Source: Myotis daubentonii
Taxonomy: Eukaryota > Chordata > Mammalia > Chiroptera > Vespertilionidae
NCBI RefSeq assembly: GCF_963259705.1
Contig: NC_081849.1
Span: 55,090,093 to 55,154,092 of the forward strand
Length of the DNA: 64,000 bases
Reading direction: 5' to 3'
Numbering within the stretch: position 1 is the first letter of the stretch; every line of letters starts with the position of its first letter. The notes beneath the pieces are model-generated. The model was not told the DNA's origin. It saw only the letters and a list, made by a program, of their open reading frames with translations, and ran no database searches. Shown piece by piece: positions 12,190 through 24,823 of this stretch. A program made the translations under genes and the position numbers.

Positions 12190-13100
12190 GTTCAAGTGCA
12201 TGTTTCTCTCTTATGATTTCCTTAAAACAAACTTGCAGAAGTGACATTGCTGGTTCAAAGTGTATGGACACTTTTAATATATTGCCGATTGCATCCAGAA
12301 ACATTTTACTAATTTAACAGCCCTCAGAACATATGACTGTTTTCATTTTTACACATGCTCACTAACACTTTTTATTAAGTGTTTAAAAAGTTTTATAATT
12401 TGATAAATAAAAAATACATTTTCCCGATGTTTGAGCATGTACTTCAACATTAATGTTGAATGCCAGTGGGGATGGCTGGAGCAGAGTAGATCCATGAGCT
12501 CACCTTCCTACCTCACATAGAGATTCTGAACTTTTATTTATGGTGCTTCTAACAGACCTGACTATACTAAGTCCTATATTATATAGAACTGGCCTTAATG
12601 GAAAAAAAAATAACTATAGCTTTAAAAAATGTCTTGTCAGTTGAGGAGTATGCATCTAAAGAAAAAACTAATTATGATCATTTCCCTTATTATGGCTATT
12701 TTTCTCTTTCCAAAAGGAAGATGATTGTATATTCTATTTTAGATGATGGAGATTCACTAAGTACTGCATATGCCCAGAAAGTTTTTGGTCCACAAGTATT
12801 GTTTTATAACTAAATATTTTGGAAAGATTCATTTAGTAAGATTCCCATGTTTTAAAGCATGTAAACATGATAATACTATAAGTTGTACTTTTGTAAGCCG
12901 TACACTTTGGTTAATGGCCTTTCCGCACACATATGCTTCCTTTATGGATGTCCATTCCCCCTGTTGGAGTAAATCCCCTCTCTCTGAGTTTTGGCAAGAG
13001 ACAGGCTTCAGCTTCCATTACAGAAGTCCAGAAGGCAAGATGCTCACTTTTCCCACCCACTTCGACGGGTAGACATGTGGTAGAAATCCAATCTTGACCT
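12190..13100. other. unannotated DNA
   Basis: AT-rich; no recognised repeat or gene. A 100-codon open frame at 12770-13072 has no supporting motif. Confidence 0.5.
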
Positions 13101-13102
13101 TC

Positions 13103-13530
13103 TGTCATAGTCTGATTGGGCTTCCATAACAGAACACCACGGACCAGGGGACTGAAATAACAGACATGTATTGTCACACAGTTCCGGGGGCTAGAAGTCT
13201 AAGATCAAGATGACGTCAGGACTGGTCTCTGGTGAGACCTTCCTGGTTTGGGCACAGGCTCCTTTCAGTGCAGGTTATCACAGTGACCCTCCCCCTGTGT
13301 TCTCACACGTGCACGGCTTCCTCTCTCGTGCACAGGAAGAGAGGATCTGGTGTCTTTTCCTCTTCTTATAAGGGCATCAGGCCTATCAGATTAAGTCCTC
13401 ATGCTTATGATTTCATTTAACCTTAACTAATTTCCTAAAAACCCTGTGTGTATAGATAGTTACACTGGGTGTTAGGGCTTCAGTTGTAAATTTGGGGTGG
13501 GGCTGGCACAGCTAAATCTATCACACCTTC
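13103..13530 (-). mobile_element. MLT1-type LTR (ERVL-MaLR), reverse
   Basis: Reverse complement of the MLT1 pattern: 'cttccataacagaacaccac', 'cacagttccgggggctagaa', 'cttataagggcatcaggcc', then 'gttagggcttcagttgtaaa'. Confidence 0.85.
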
Positions 13531-13621
13531 TATGGAGGACTGGCCCCTTAGGAGGGTGATGTGACCCAGCAAGGGATTCCTCCTGGCTGCAGGGATGGTG
13601 TCATCAAGCATATCTCATTCT

Positions 13622-13786
13622 CATGCTAGCCGGTTTGGCTCAATGGATAGAGCGTTGGCCTGCAGACTGTAGGGTCCCGGGTTTGATTCCAGTCAAGGAA
13701 ACATGCCCGGGTTTTGGGCTCAATCCCCAGGAGGGGGCGTGCAGGAGACAGCCAATCAATGATTCTCTCTCATCATTGATGTTTCA
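13622..13786 (+). mobile_element. Ves SINE, 3' truncated
   Basis: Head and body are present (ctagccggtttggctcaa, gatagagcgttggcctgc), but the copy stops after the 'catcattgatgtttc' region, without the usual CT-rich stretch and A-tail. Confidence 0.88.
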
Positions 13787-13799
13787 ATGGTGAGGTGGT

Positions 13800-15620
13800 A
13801 ATGACCTACCATACTGTTTTTGAGATGTAATTATAGCTCAGTTCTGACTGCTTAGCTCTTCAGGACACAGGCCAAAAACCAAGCCTGTTTGTCCCAGATG
13901 TTCCCAGACCACTCTGGAAGCTACTTCATAGTCTCCCAGTATTTTTTCCACTTTAATTAGCCTAAATTAGATTCTGTCGCAGCTGCTAATAACCTTGACT
14001 GAAAACAGAGTGTTTAACCTAAAATTAAAATATCACAGCAAATAGAACAGATGATTGAGGTGTGTGTCTCTGATGAGCACTTTCATCAATGCCAGGTTAA
14101 TTGCCTAAAGAGAACTCTGAGAAGTATGGTAGCGAAAATAGAGTATCAGACTAAAAAGAATAATTAAAATGATAGTTGGAAGTCATCACTAATATGACTA
14201 AGGATGAGTAGTTTGAATAACAGTATCAGTCCTTTGGAAGCCTTGACAGGCATTCCACTCACATTGATGTGTGTATGTGTGGGAGGCTGGATGAGAGTTA
14301 TCACATCATCTTATTTGTGCAAAACATGTTTTCATTTTTCTGTTCCACTGAGTTTACTGCTATATTAGCAGAGTCAGATCTCTTCTAGCAACACGATACA
14401 CTGCATAATACAACAGAACCTCTTACACTGATAATACATTTCTATATGGTATATTTGAAAAAATCTCTAGAGTGTTCAATATTTCTTATTTTCTCTGAAA
14501 TACAAAATTTAGTCATTTATTCCATTTTTGCCCGTGTTCATATAGGTTTACTTCACTGCAGTTTTAAAATCCAAATATCCCCCCTGATTCAAAAAAGTAT
14601 TTTTCTCCTTATCATCTGTTTTGACGCGATGACACTGATCTCCAAATACTTCTCTTTAGCGGATAGATTAGCACGACTTCACCATATAGATGTCTATGTC
14701 AGGCTCAGAGACAGAGCTGTACAAAGGGTACGATTTTCCTGGAGTTTTGTCTGCATCCTCTGGGGAAACCTGCCTTCCCAGAGAGGTTTGATTTATAGCC
14801 ACTCTTTAAAAGATAAGAAGGAAAATTCCTTTGATTACTTTGGACAGATAACACTTTCAATTTGTCAAAGCACTCATTCGCCACTGTTGGAAAAACAATT
14901 CTTACTGATAGACACTAAGTTCTCATTAGAACCAACCATATGATCTCTATTACAAACTATATTTATCCTGTGTTTGGTTTATTATTTTTGAAATAAAAAT
15001 TTTATGCCAGATTATGTCCCACTAAAGTAGTGTTTTGGGTTCATATTTATGATAGTTAATTTTTTTTACTTGCTCATTTTCTATCAGCCACTGTACTATT
15101 CCATACATATGTTATTTAATTCTTAAAAAATATATGTGATATACAATATTATGGACATTTAAAGATAACAGAGTTGAAATTAAGGAAATCGACCAAGGTT
15201 TAAAATTGTGCCTTAACATTATGTTACATTGTTTTCTTTAAAGTAGTCAGTAAAATAAACCTAAGTATTTTAGAAGGTTTTGGGGAAAGTCATGGGTGTA
15301 CTTGGCAGAAGTCTGGCATTGCAATGGGTATGTAGCATAAGATGAATAGATTGGAGTAATAATACAAGTGAAATCCGAAGTATAAAAAAATGAGGCAACT
15401 TTTTCAAAGTCACAAAGTTTATAAATGGTGGAGCTAGAATCCAATACCAGATTGATTCCAGAGAAGGTAGTTGTGACTCAAATGTTACATTACCTTTCAT
15501 GATTCTGAGCTGGGGACTTGGTCTAACAATGCAGGGTATGGCCTGTTCTGGCGCCCGCTACTCAGTATATGGTCTGCAATGGCTGTAGCTCTGAAATGCC
15601 TTGTCATTGCCCAAGACATA
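13800..15620. other. unannotated DNA with possible MIR traces
   Basis: Mostly unique. A 165-codon open frame at 14446-14943 has no recognisable domain, poor initiation context and no splice signals. MIR-like fragments may lie near 15090-15210 and 15400-15450. Confidence 0.45.
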
Positions 15621-15621
15621 G

Positions 15622-16000
15622 TATCTTAGTCGTCTCTGCTGCTGAGACAGAATCACCACTAACTGAGAAGTTTCAACAACATTTATGTCTCACAGTTCTG
15701 GATGCTGGGAAGTTCAGGATGAAGATACTTAGCTCAAGTGTCTGGTGAGCTAAGTGAAGACGCCAGCAGATTTGGTATCTGGTGAGAGCCCACCTCCTGG
15801 TTCAGGGACAGCCATCTTCTCCCTGAGTCCTCCCCTGGGGCTCTCTGGGTCTCTGTTAAAAGGGGTACAGTTTCCATTGATGAAGGCTCCACCCTCATGA
15901 CCTAGTCAGCCCAAAGGCTCCACCTCTAAATACCATCACACTGTGGATTAGGTTTCAACATATGAATTTCAAGAGAATAAAATTATTCAGTCAATAGCAC
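15622..16000 (-). mobile_element. MLT1-type LTR (ERVL-MaLR), reverse
   Basis: 'cacagttctggatgctggga', 'gatttggtatctggtgagag', 'aaggctccaccctcatgacc' and 'aggtttcaacatatgaattt' mark a reverse MLT1 LTR. Confidence 0.9.
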
Positions 16001-17333
16001 ACAGAAGTACAGCAATTTCAAGTAAAGAAATATCAGGATTTCAAGTGAGAAACCTCAGTAGCAACCTGACGTTGCCATGGCATTCAGTGAGCTCATCTCA
16101 CTGAACTGGGCATAGATTAGTCCACATGCTCTCAGAACACATATGCTGTATCACATGTATGAGGAGCTGCATATTAGTCATGCTTTGTGGGACCATATTA
16201 TAGTCTGAGATGATTTTTACAAAGGCCTTAGCCCTCCAAGAAAAATGCTCTCTATTTCATTCAAAGATTTTGATTACAGCCCCCATCATACACCCCAAAA
16301 CTGACGCTCAGTGAAAACCTGTTTAGATCACGGCAGGGCTTGAGTTAGAGTTTGACTAGAAACAAGAAAATCCGTGTTATTCCATTTTATGAGGCTGAGT
16401 TTAGATCAAACCAGATGGGATAACCTGTAACGCATTTGAACAAGCCCCAGGAAATGCCTGTATCTCATAACATGTTGGAAATGAACAATGGAACCAGGGG
16501 GACAGTTCTAAGCACTCCATTTACAGTCTTCTGTACTTCCCCTGGGAAACCTTGCTAACAGATGAAGGATGTCTGTGTCAGTGTGTGTGTCAAGTACAAA
16601 TAAATCCCCCCGCCCTTTTTTACATAAAACTCTAAAGAAAGGTTTGAGAACAGCGATCTACAGAATTTGGGGATGTGCATTATGCTCTTGCTGTAAGCCT
16701 GAGATATTTCCACCCACCCCACCCCTTAAGTTTTCACTTATGTTGTCCCAGAAAAATCAATTATTTAGCCTGGATTGGGAACGGATGAGTGATTCAGCAG
16801 GTCAAATCTTTATCTCCACGGTGAACAGAGTAGTGTGTTAATAGTATTAATAATGAGATTATTTTTTCTACATTAAATTGCCACCGGATATTAAATAGCA
16901 GCACCACACACATGCTGGTGAGGGAAGCTCGGAAAGAGGCAGGCCTGTGTCCCAGGAAAGTGACAAGCATGGAGCATAAGGGCAGCCAGGGCTTGGGAGT
17001 TCAGGCCGGGGGACATGTGGGAACTCTTCTGTGCCTGCCTTTGTCAAAACTAAAGTTAGTGGCATTTACCTAACATGCAATTTAAGGTACATGTTCTGAT
17101 AAATGGATGTCACTTTTAAAATCAAAGTTCTCTGGAGGAATTCAACAGTGGAAACAAAAAAGAGTCACGGGAGTTAGACTGCCAGGCTATTGTTTGGCAG
17201 GTTTTTAAGGCTGAGTTTCTCCCCTTTTCCTCATCTTTGGGAGAAGAAACTCTACCTTTTCCTTAGAACTGAGGTAAAATCTAGCCGGCTGGTGGGTGAG
17301 TGGTTTCTTTGCAAGGAATTGAACCTCATAGAG
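16001..17333. other. unannotated DNA
   Basis: Nothing recognised beyond scattered short open frames. Confidence 0.5.
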
Positions 17334-17528
17334 CAGTGGTTTTCATCCCTGTTCATCTCATGGCACACATAAAGTAATTACTAAAATTCTGAAGCACACT
17401 AAAAAATACATTTTTTTTTGCCAAACTGACAAAAATAAGTATAATTTTGATTGATATAAAAATAATAATACTAGTAATTACCTACCCTTTTTGATCCAAA
17501 GTGACTTAAAAAAATCATGAGCCTATAA

Positions 17529-17733
17529 TCTATAATAATAAAAGCGTAATATGCTAATTAGACTGGATGTCCTTCCAGACATCCTTCCGGACGACCTTCT
17601 GGACAAAGCTGCGGGGGGGGGGGGGGGGGGTATGAGGGAAGCTCGGGTCCTGGGTGCCAGAGGGAAGCTGGTGCTGGCAGCCAGGGGGAAGGAAGGCCTA
17701 TTCTTGCATGAATCTTGTACATCAGGCCTCTAG
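17529..17733 (+). mobile_element. HeliBat, first of a head-to-tail pair
   Basis: Starts tctataataataaaagcg after an A, ends caggcctctag. Contains an 18-base G run (17613-17630). The next Helitron starts at the very next base. Confidence 0.9.
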
Positions 17734-18194
17734 TCCTATATAAAAAAAGCCTAATATGCTAAGTGTCCGGTCGACCCATCGGCCATTCAACCAATCAAAG
17801 CATAATATGCTAATGATATGCTAAGGCTGCTCAACCGCTCACTATGACATGCACTTACCTCCAGGGGGCAGACAGTCAACCAGTCGCTATGGTGTGCATT
17901 GGCCACCAGGGGGAAGACGCTACGACCGGTAGGTTAGCTTGCTGCTGGGGTCTGGCTGATCGGGACTGAGCGAGACAGGTCGAACACATCCTGGAGCCCT
18001 CCCATGGTCCCTCCCCGGCTTGCCAACCTCCCACATCTCTCCCTGGCCCTGATCGTGCACCGGCGGGGTCCCTCGGGCTGGCCTGAACCCTCTCGCAATC
18101 TGGGACCCCTGGGCGGGGGGGTGGTTTCGGCCTGATCTCACAGGCCAGGCCAAGGGACCCCACTGGTGCACAAATTCGTGTACCAGGCCTCTAG
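17734..18194 (+). mobile_element. HeliBat, second of a head-to-tail pair
   Basis: Starts tcctatataaaaaaagcc directly after the CTAG of its neighbour and ends caggcctctag followed by T. The 3' palindrome (gtgcacaaattcgtgtac) is nearly intact. Unlike the four composite elements elsewhere in the window, this junction keeps a complete CTAG. Confidence 0.9.
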
Positions 18195-18700
18195 TTGTAT
18201 ATAAGGACTTCTGGTACCACATATTAACCAATCAGATGTGACCTTATTATTCAACGTGATCAATAAGATGCAACTTTACTATATGACCTCTACATTTATA
18301 CTTGAAGACAGGACATGCATTATGGATGGCTATTGTCATTTTTTAATTTGGCAATCTAACAGAAAAGAGGTCAGTGTCCTGACTGAATAATCAGTTATTG
18401 CATGTTTTAAAAATTCTTGTCGCACAGCGGCTGAAAATCGCTGTCATGGAGCTAAAAAACATGTTCACCTTGGTCGGGAGTGTTCGTTTCCTTGTGCTCC
18501 CCTCAGAATGCCTGCCCGCACCTTCCCTCCAGCAGGATTCATCTTACAACCTCAGTCACCAAAGGGAAGCTTCTTCGGGTGAGAGTCCTGGTTCAGATTT
18601 AATGATGGTGGAGATATTCTGGTTCCTGCAGCCTCGGAAAGTGCTGAGAAATGACATTCCTGAATTAGCTCCCTTCATTGTAAGGCCACCAAAAATAGCA

Positions 18701-18743
18701 GAGAGAGAGAGAGAGAGAGAGAGAAATAGAGAGAGAGAGAGAA

Positions 18744-18826
<83 letters not shown>
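18701..18826. repeat. (GA)n purine tract
   Basis: Interrupted GA dinucleotide tract of about 125 bp. It creates an artificial 208-codon open frame rich in Arg-Glu and its Ser-Leu shadow on the other strand; neither is a gene. Confidence 0.97.
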
Positions 18827-18828
<2 letters not shown>

Positions 18829-18829
18829 A

Positions 18830-19921
18830 GGACATGTTCTCTTAGAGATGAGGGTTAGAGATATCAAATGGTTACTCTGGATCCTGGAGCCAGGGAATGG
18901 CAACTGGGTCCTTCTCTTCAGAATCCTAATCGTGTCTGCTTTGCAACAGTTGTTTCATTGTAAAATGCTTCCTTGGGGGAGAAGGAGTTACAGATTCTAT
19001 GGCCTTTACAAGTCAGGATTCTGAGATGCTTAGCACTAGCCCATAACTGAATTACAATCCTCTACGCCACTACCTTTTGCTTCACAGAATGCCCAGCACC
19101 GAGCTGCCCCTGGTTCTTTCTCAGTAACACTCATTTCTCGCACCAGATGAGTTCCCCTGGGATAGGCCTGGAGTAGAGGTGCTCCCCCAGTTTTTTAAAA
19201 GACAAAGATTCCTTGACCTTTTTACACCTTTATTAATGATGATTCCTAGACATCTGTGGGTAGCTGAAGGAGTAAGGTGCTGTAGGGAAAAATACAAGAG
19301 TTGTGTTTCATTTATTCATTCACTCAGTTATTTCTGGTTTCTAATAGCAGGTGCTACAACAGATTGTGGGCAGTTAGAATCAGGAGGCACAAGTCCTGTA
19401 GGGTTATACTGCCACCTCGTGGGGAAATGGAAACATAACCTTAAAGGTTGTTTTTAAGGAAGCATGTCTGGTAAAAGGTGTTTTACTTAGTGACCTTTAT
19501 GCTTTGAAACAAAGCAAAGGTTTGTCCTAAATATAAAGTAACAGGTAAACACAAAACTGTACGAATACAATATGCTCACTTTTTTTCAAATATTTTTTGT
19601 CTATGTACATGACCATTTTTAATTACAGTCTAAATCTTCGTCTTCTGATCTATAAAATAAATGCCTTAAACTAGGTATGGTGGTGTGATATAGTGAGGGC
19701 ATATGTAACATACCAGGTTTCAGCCAACAACTACCTCCTCGTTCTGCCTACCGACTTAAAGAGAACAGCCATAGCCAGATAACGATATCCCCCTCAAGGG
19801 CAGATTATATTTGCTACTATGGTCCCATAAGATTATAACAGAGCTCAAAAAGTCCTGTCACCTCATGACATGGTAGCCTTCCTAACCTCCTAGTACAGCA
19901 TTACCTATATACTTACCAATG
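18830..19921. other. unannotated DNA
   Basis: No repeat family or gene recognised. Confidence 0.5.
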
Positions 19922-20360
19922 TGTTGGGGGGCACAGGAGACTTGGTTGGAAAGTTGTAAGGAGGACATTCTGAGAAAAGGGAAGTGTGTGGAAGGCCGCC
20001 TGCCCTGTTTATTGGAATTCAACTTAAGGGAGTGTTGAAGGCGGCGCCCCTAATTATTCCTTGACCTTTCCAAACAAGTCTGTGTACATGCAGACCCCTG
20101 GGTGTTTACTGGAATCCTTATGCCTAACCCCTGGACACCCTTGCATAGAGGACAATGTAAACACTTGTGTCCTCCCAAGATTACTCACCCTGCTGATTGT
20201 ATCTAAAGATAAAAATTCCAATAAAAGCTTAAGGAGGCAGGTGATGGAGGCTGCCTGGTTGCTATCAGCCAGGCCATCCCTTAGCCCTCTCTTTCACAGT
20301 GAAACTGTGTCGGAGTAATCTGTTCATCGGCCGTTCAGGGGCTGCTGGTCAGCCCCCGCA
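19922..20360 (+). mobile_element. putative solo LTR
   Basis: Begins tgttgggggg and ends gcccccgca, an inverted TG...CA pair. It contains an aataaaa signal near 20220, followed by about 140 bp that could be R-U5. Flanks (ccaatg and agatgg) agree only partly, so a target-site duplication is not convincing. No primer-binding site or coding sequence follows. Class unknown. Confidence 0.5.
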
Positions 20361-20457
20361 AGATGGTTCCCCGTGTGAGGAGCCCCAGCAGCAGTGTGTT
20401 AGAGTTGTCTATAGTGTCCATACAGTAATATGCTGTACAGATTTTAAGCTTTGGAGC

Positions 20458-20950
20458 TGTAGGGGAACAGAATTTGCCACCCCAAATGGTGTCTATTTGG
20501 CATAATGATTACTTTAGGCTGGTTAATTTTGAGAAACAGCAGGCATGGGAGAAGCTCTGAAAACCAAGTAGAAGTTACCCTTTGTAAAACGTTTACATTG
20601 ATAAGGGAAATCTCCTCTGCGTGCCTCACTCACTATACCAGGAGGAGGGGTTGACCTTGTCTCTAGAAACCCTTCAATGCGTATAACCACCTTACTGATG
20701 TTTACTGAACCTTCCTTGACAGACTTCTCTAACTGACCTGCCACGCACCCTGGCATCTTCTTTTGTCTTTAGATGGTATTTAAGTGGTGGCTTCAGACAC
20801 TGTGGGGAAGTCCTCAGTTCTCCTGGGTCTCCCATACACAGACAGGAAGTATACAAGTCATTAAACTTTTCTTTGTTAATCTGTCTTTTATTACAGGGAT
20901 GTCTCAGCCAAGAACCTAGGGGAAAGGGAAAATCATTTTTCTCCCCCACA
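20458..20950 (+). mobile_element. putative solo LTR of an endogenous retrovirus (class I-like)
   Basis: Begins tgtaggggaacag and ends tctcccccaca, so the termini TGTAGGGG and CCCCCACA are near-perfect inverted copies. Inside are a cattaaacttttctttg stretch and 'tgttaatctgtcttttatta' near the 3' end, a familiar arrangement in gammaretrovirus-like mammalian LTRs. Flanks gagc and gaac could be a decayed 4-bp duplication. No coding genes are attached. Confidence 0.68.
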
Positions 20951-21724
20951 GAACAATAGGTAGACCTCTGGGTTTGTGTAAATGCACTCTATGATGTTCC
21001 CACAACCATAAAAGTCACCTCATGCCACACCCCTCAGACCGTGTCTGCATTCCATCGCTAGCAGGGCGAGACTGTATCTAACGCTCTCCCCTCCCGCCAG
21101 TCTTCATGGAGGCCTCTCAGAGGACGATCCCCACTCTTTGCTGAATCCTTGGCACCATTCGCTCTCTCTTGAATCACCCACCTCTTCTACTTCCTGGCTT
21201 CTTCTTATCAGAATTCAAACCTGCTCAACGCTCCCCCATCTTAAAACATGTAAAAGTAAAAACAAATAACTACTATGCAAACAACCAAGGCAGCAAAGAA
21301 ACAACCAGTGAACCACCATCTTTAGCTGCCGGCTCCAACTATCTCTCTTCTCCCTTCCCCACACTTTCCGCTTTATCACTAAGCCTCTTAGAAGCAAGAC
21401 CCACTCTTCTCTATTTTCTCTATTTACATATATCTGTAGTGACCCACTTTTGTCTAGATTTTTGACCACAGACTCCACAGAAACTGCTTTTTTCCTGTCA
21501 AGGCGCCATTGGCTTCCTCCTTAGATGATCGATGAATGTGTTTTAAAGCTGATCTTCCTTAATCATCGGGTGATATTTGAAATTCTTAGTCATTCTCTAA
21601 TTTTCCAGACACCGATACTCTCTTAAGATGCCTAAAGCCACACTTTCCTGATTTTACCCCTCCTTACCTCGATACCCAATTCTCAGTCTTCCTCTCATTG
21701 TATTCCTCTGCCCACCCCTTAAAT
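20951..21724. other. unannotated DNA
   Basis: Nothing recognised. Two opposed open frames of 87-98 codons near 21169-21478 shadow each other and lack supporting signals. Confidence 0.5.
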
Positions 21725-21955
21725 CAGTGATGGCGAACCTATGACACGCGTGTCAGAGGTGATACACAAACTCATTTTTTTGGTTGATTTTTCTTTGTTA
21801 AATGGAATTTAAATATATAAAATAAATATCAAAAATATATTTGTTTGACTATGGTTGCAAAGATCAAAAAATTTCTATATGTGACATGGCACCAGAGTTA
21901 AGTTAGGGTTTTTCAAAATGCTGACACACCGAGCTCAAAAGGTTCACCATCACTG
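21725..21955. mobile_element. hAT MITE
   Basis: Inverted termini cagtgatggcgaacct and aggttcaccatcactg. Flanks ccttaaat and acataaat match at 6 of 8 bases, as expected for an aged hAT duplication. 231 bp, no coding. Confidence 0.9.
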
Positions 21956-22954
21956 ACATAAATGGTCAGTATTCTCCTTCTATTTCCCCTGCTGAGCTCA
22001 TCACACTCGATGACTCCAATTAGTGTCAATGCATGCTCATGGTCTAAAATGGCCATCTCATCTAGATTTCTATTTTATACCCTGAGAACCATTCTTTTAT
22101 TAATTCCGTTATTCAATGACAATGCCACGTGTTTTATAGATATCATTTCGCCGCATTTAAACACCAGGTTAATGCACCTCTTGTCTGGTTTCGAATGTCA
22201 CCATTTTAAAACCATTTTCACATACCTCTTTAAATGCAATTGCTCCATTTTCTAGATTTCTAGTGAGAGATCTTGTGTAAATCAGATTTTGATTATTTTG
22301 TAAGTAACTTTTCCTCTCACTTCTTAAGTTCATTGCTCTGCAGCCTTTAACATTTTCTTGATGCTTTCACAGCAACATGTCTATCTGTGAATTTCGTTCT
22401 AAAATTTATCTCATTAGGCATTTCAGTTTGATTGAAGACATATATCTGTACCCTGCTCAAGGGCATTTTCTTTTAATATTTCTAACATTTTGTTTTCTTT
22501 CTTTGTTCATTCTGGACCTTCATTAGATGAATACTATAAATTAAGAACCTGTCTTCCTAGTTGCCTTAATGCTTTTCTGTTGCTTTCCCCCTTCTGCGCT
22601 GTATTTGGGGAGCATTCCTGGGCTTATGCTTTTAGTATGCTAGTGCATTTAGCCTTGTTAATTCTTGTGTGCCAACCTTCCCTTGCAGATTTGCTCTAGT
22701 AGCTCTAGGAACACCAGAGTCTTCTTCCGCCTTACGGCAAAACCTCGGTGCTTTAACCTGTGGGCAAGGCCACGTCTGCCGTTTCTCAGCACAGATAGAA
22801 TCAGGAGAAAGGGCTTCAGTGCTCCACTGATCCCGCTGTGGTTCTCTACTTAATTTCCTAGAGGTTGCCAGAGACCTTTTTCTGTTCCTCACAACTACTA
22901 ATTCTTGTGCTTGGAAACGTTACAGGGCCATGGCTATTTTCTCCATGTTTGTTT
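21956..22954. other. unannotated DNA
   Basis: AT-rich, nothing recognised. Confidence 0.5.
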
Positions 22955-23310
22955 TTTTTTAAAATTAAAGTATAGTTGACACACAATATTATGTGAGTTT
23001 CAGATGTACAACATGGTTATTCAACGCTTATAGACCTGACAAAGAGATCAGTAGTAGCCATCTGCCACCATACAAAATTATCGCAATGCTATTGACTATG
23101 TTCCCTATGCAGTAGGTACATTGCATCTCCTTGACTTACTATTTTATAACTGGACATTTGTACCTCTTATTTTCCTTCACCCTTTTTACCCATCCCACAC
23201 CCTCCTCCCCTTGGCAACTCTTCGTTTTTCTTTGTATTATGAATCTGTTTCTGTTTTGTTTTATTTATTTGTTTATTCTGTCACTCTTCCTCATATGGCT
23301 CTGTTTTAAG
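22955..23310 (+). mobile_element. L1-derived fragment
   Basis: 'aattaaagtatagttgacac', 'gtttcagatgtacaacatgg' and 'ttttataactggacatttgt' belong to a common untranslated segment of old mammalian L1 elements. Confidence 0.75.
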
Positions 23311-24448
23311 GAAGTCCTCAAACTTTTTGGTTTGCTGATGGCACTTTTTCTGTTCTTCCATAATGTTATCTATTTGTTATTTCATGAATTTGTGGTACAA
23401 TGAAAAGGACCACATGGTAAAGAGAAAAATACTCCTTATCTGTTCTCTTGATCCTGTCTCTTACTGTGCACTATCTTCCTAAACAATTAAAACTCCATGA
23501 TAATAAATATATCTAGTTTATTACTGTAAAGACTGTGTCCCTTGTGCTAATATAATGCCTGGGTTGGATATAGCAAGTACAGTAATAATCAACATATTAG
23601 CTGTTGTCAATAATACTATAAATGCATTAATGTAAATAGTCAAAATGTTATCACTATTCATAACATAAATCTTTGCTTAGTTATGTTTTTATAATTAGAA
23701 TAATAATCATTATTAATAATAATGTGAGGTCATACTTGATAGAGCCCGTGAGATTTTGTGTTTCATCTTTTGATTTCTTGATATGTGGAATTATAATTTT
23801 TGGGAAGGGCACCCACAGATAATTCCGGCATTTCGAGGGGTCTGTCTTTGAACAAAGGCAGCACGTTACTATCTGACATGCCTCCATCATGGCAGTGCCC
23901 AGATTCAAATTAGCTGAAATTATCATCAAATTTTACCCCAGTCAGGTTTTTTTGGGGGGAGGGATATCCTTTTATATAGTAAATGTAGACTGGCCATATG
24001 CAGGCACTGCAATGACTCTCCAGGGCGGAGATCTCCCAAATAGTGTGGGTATTAGGAGAATTATTTTACATCTCCTGTGTTTGGAAAGACCTTAGGATGG
24101 CTTGCAATATATAAATGCACAAAGAGAACATATGTTATAAACAGGTAAAGAAAGAAGATCAGAAACAAGAGCTATTAATGCTGAGGCATAAAACAGAACC
24201 AGGAATTAAGCCAGTACAGAAAGTGGTCCTGTAATATCACACTTGCTAGACTGGGCTATCGAGTTGGCTCTAAGCGGACAAGCAAATATTTTAAATAGCA
24301 AAGATATTGCATCCCATCATGCCATTTAAAGTATTTATACATTTATAAGCAACCTAAAGGTATTCACAACAATTACAGAGTCTAAATACTAAAAAAGAGA
24401 TCACTCAAACTGTCAGAGGCTAGAAGCAAACATATTTTCCTCCTTTTC
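23311..24448. other. unannotated DNA
   Basis: Nothing recognised. A minus-strand open frame at 23681-23929 is noted under rejected items. Confidence 0.5.
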
Positions 24449-24823
24449 TTGTTGATGTGTATACCAGCTTGACAGTTTCTATCTAATAATGTTGGTGCTG
24501 ATGTCTTGTTCATATGTATGTCAGTTTGACAGCCTTCATATAATAACGCCCTCTTGTGGACATTCGGAGAACAGCACCCTAGTAAGGGATTAGTCCCATA
24601 GTGCTCTCTTATGGACATTCTTGGAATAGCACCCTATTAAGGGATTAGTCTCAATAGTACCCTCTTGTGGACATTCTGAGAACAGCACCCCAGTGAGGGA
24701 GGAGTCACAATAGTGTTCTCTTGTGGACATTCTTGGAATAGCACCCTATTGAGGGATTAGTTGCAATAGTACCCTCTTGTGGACCTTCTGAGAACAGTAC
24801 CCTAGTAAAGGAGGCATTTCCTC
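24449..24823. repeat. 56-bp minisatellite with alternating units
   Basis: From 24549 there are five units spaced 55-56 bp apart, each with tctt(g/a)tggacattc followed by agcaccctagtaagg-like text. Odd units carry gagaacag and even units carry ttggaatag, so the array is a 112-bp higher-order repeat. Two related but more diverged units (ttgacag...taataa) precede it from 24449. Confidence 0.9.

Larger units (their letters stand above)
17334..18443. mobile_element. hAT non-autonomous DNA transposon split by two Helitrons
   Basis: Left end cagtggttttcatccctg and right end gcggctgaaaatcgctg form hAT-style inverted termini. Flanking 8-bp sequences are tcatagag and tcatggag, a target-site duplication with one change. 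The interior 'tctcatggcacacataaag' is typical of bat non-autonomous hATs. The element is interrupted between 17528 and 18195 by two adjacent HeliBats. Its own sequence resumes afterwards (for example ttggcaatctaacagaaaag), so the hAT arrived first. Confidence 0.9.

Noticed and set aside
14446..14943. 165-codon open frame
   Set aside because: No recognised motif, AT-rich codons, no splice sites; within chance for 64 kb.
18398..19024. 208-codon open frame
   Set aside because: It runs through the end of an hAT and a (GA)n tract giving Arg-Glu repeats; no domain.
19922..20950. An intact provirus between two LTRs
   Set aside because: Only about 100 bp separates the blocks and they are unlike each other; there is no retroviral coding sequence.
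23681..23929. 82-codon minus-strand frame considered as an exon
   Set aside because: There is a possible acceptor, but no good donor and the frame ends in low-complexity Ile/Leu from AT-rich DNA.
24549..24823. CRISPR-like array
   Set aside because: The units are contiguous without unique spacers, and this is a mammalian genome.
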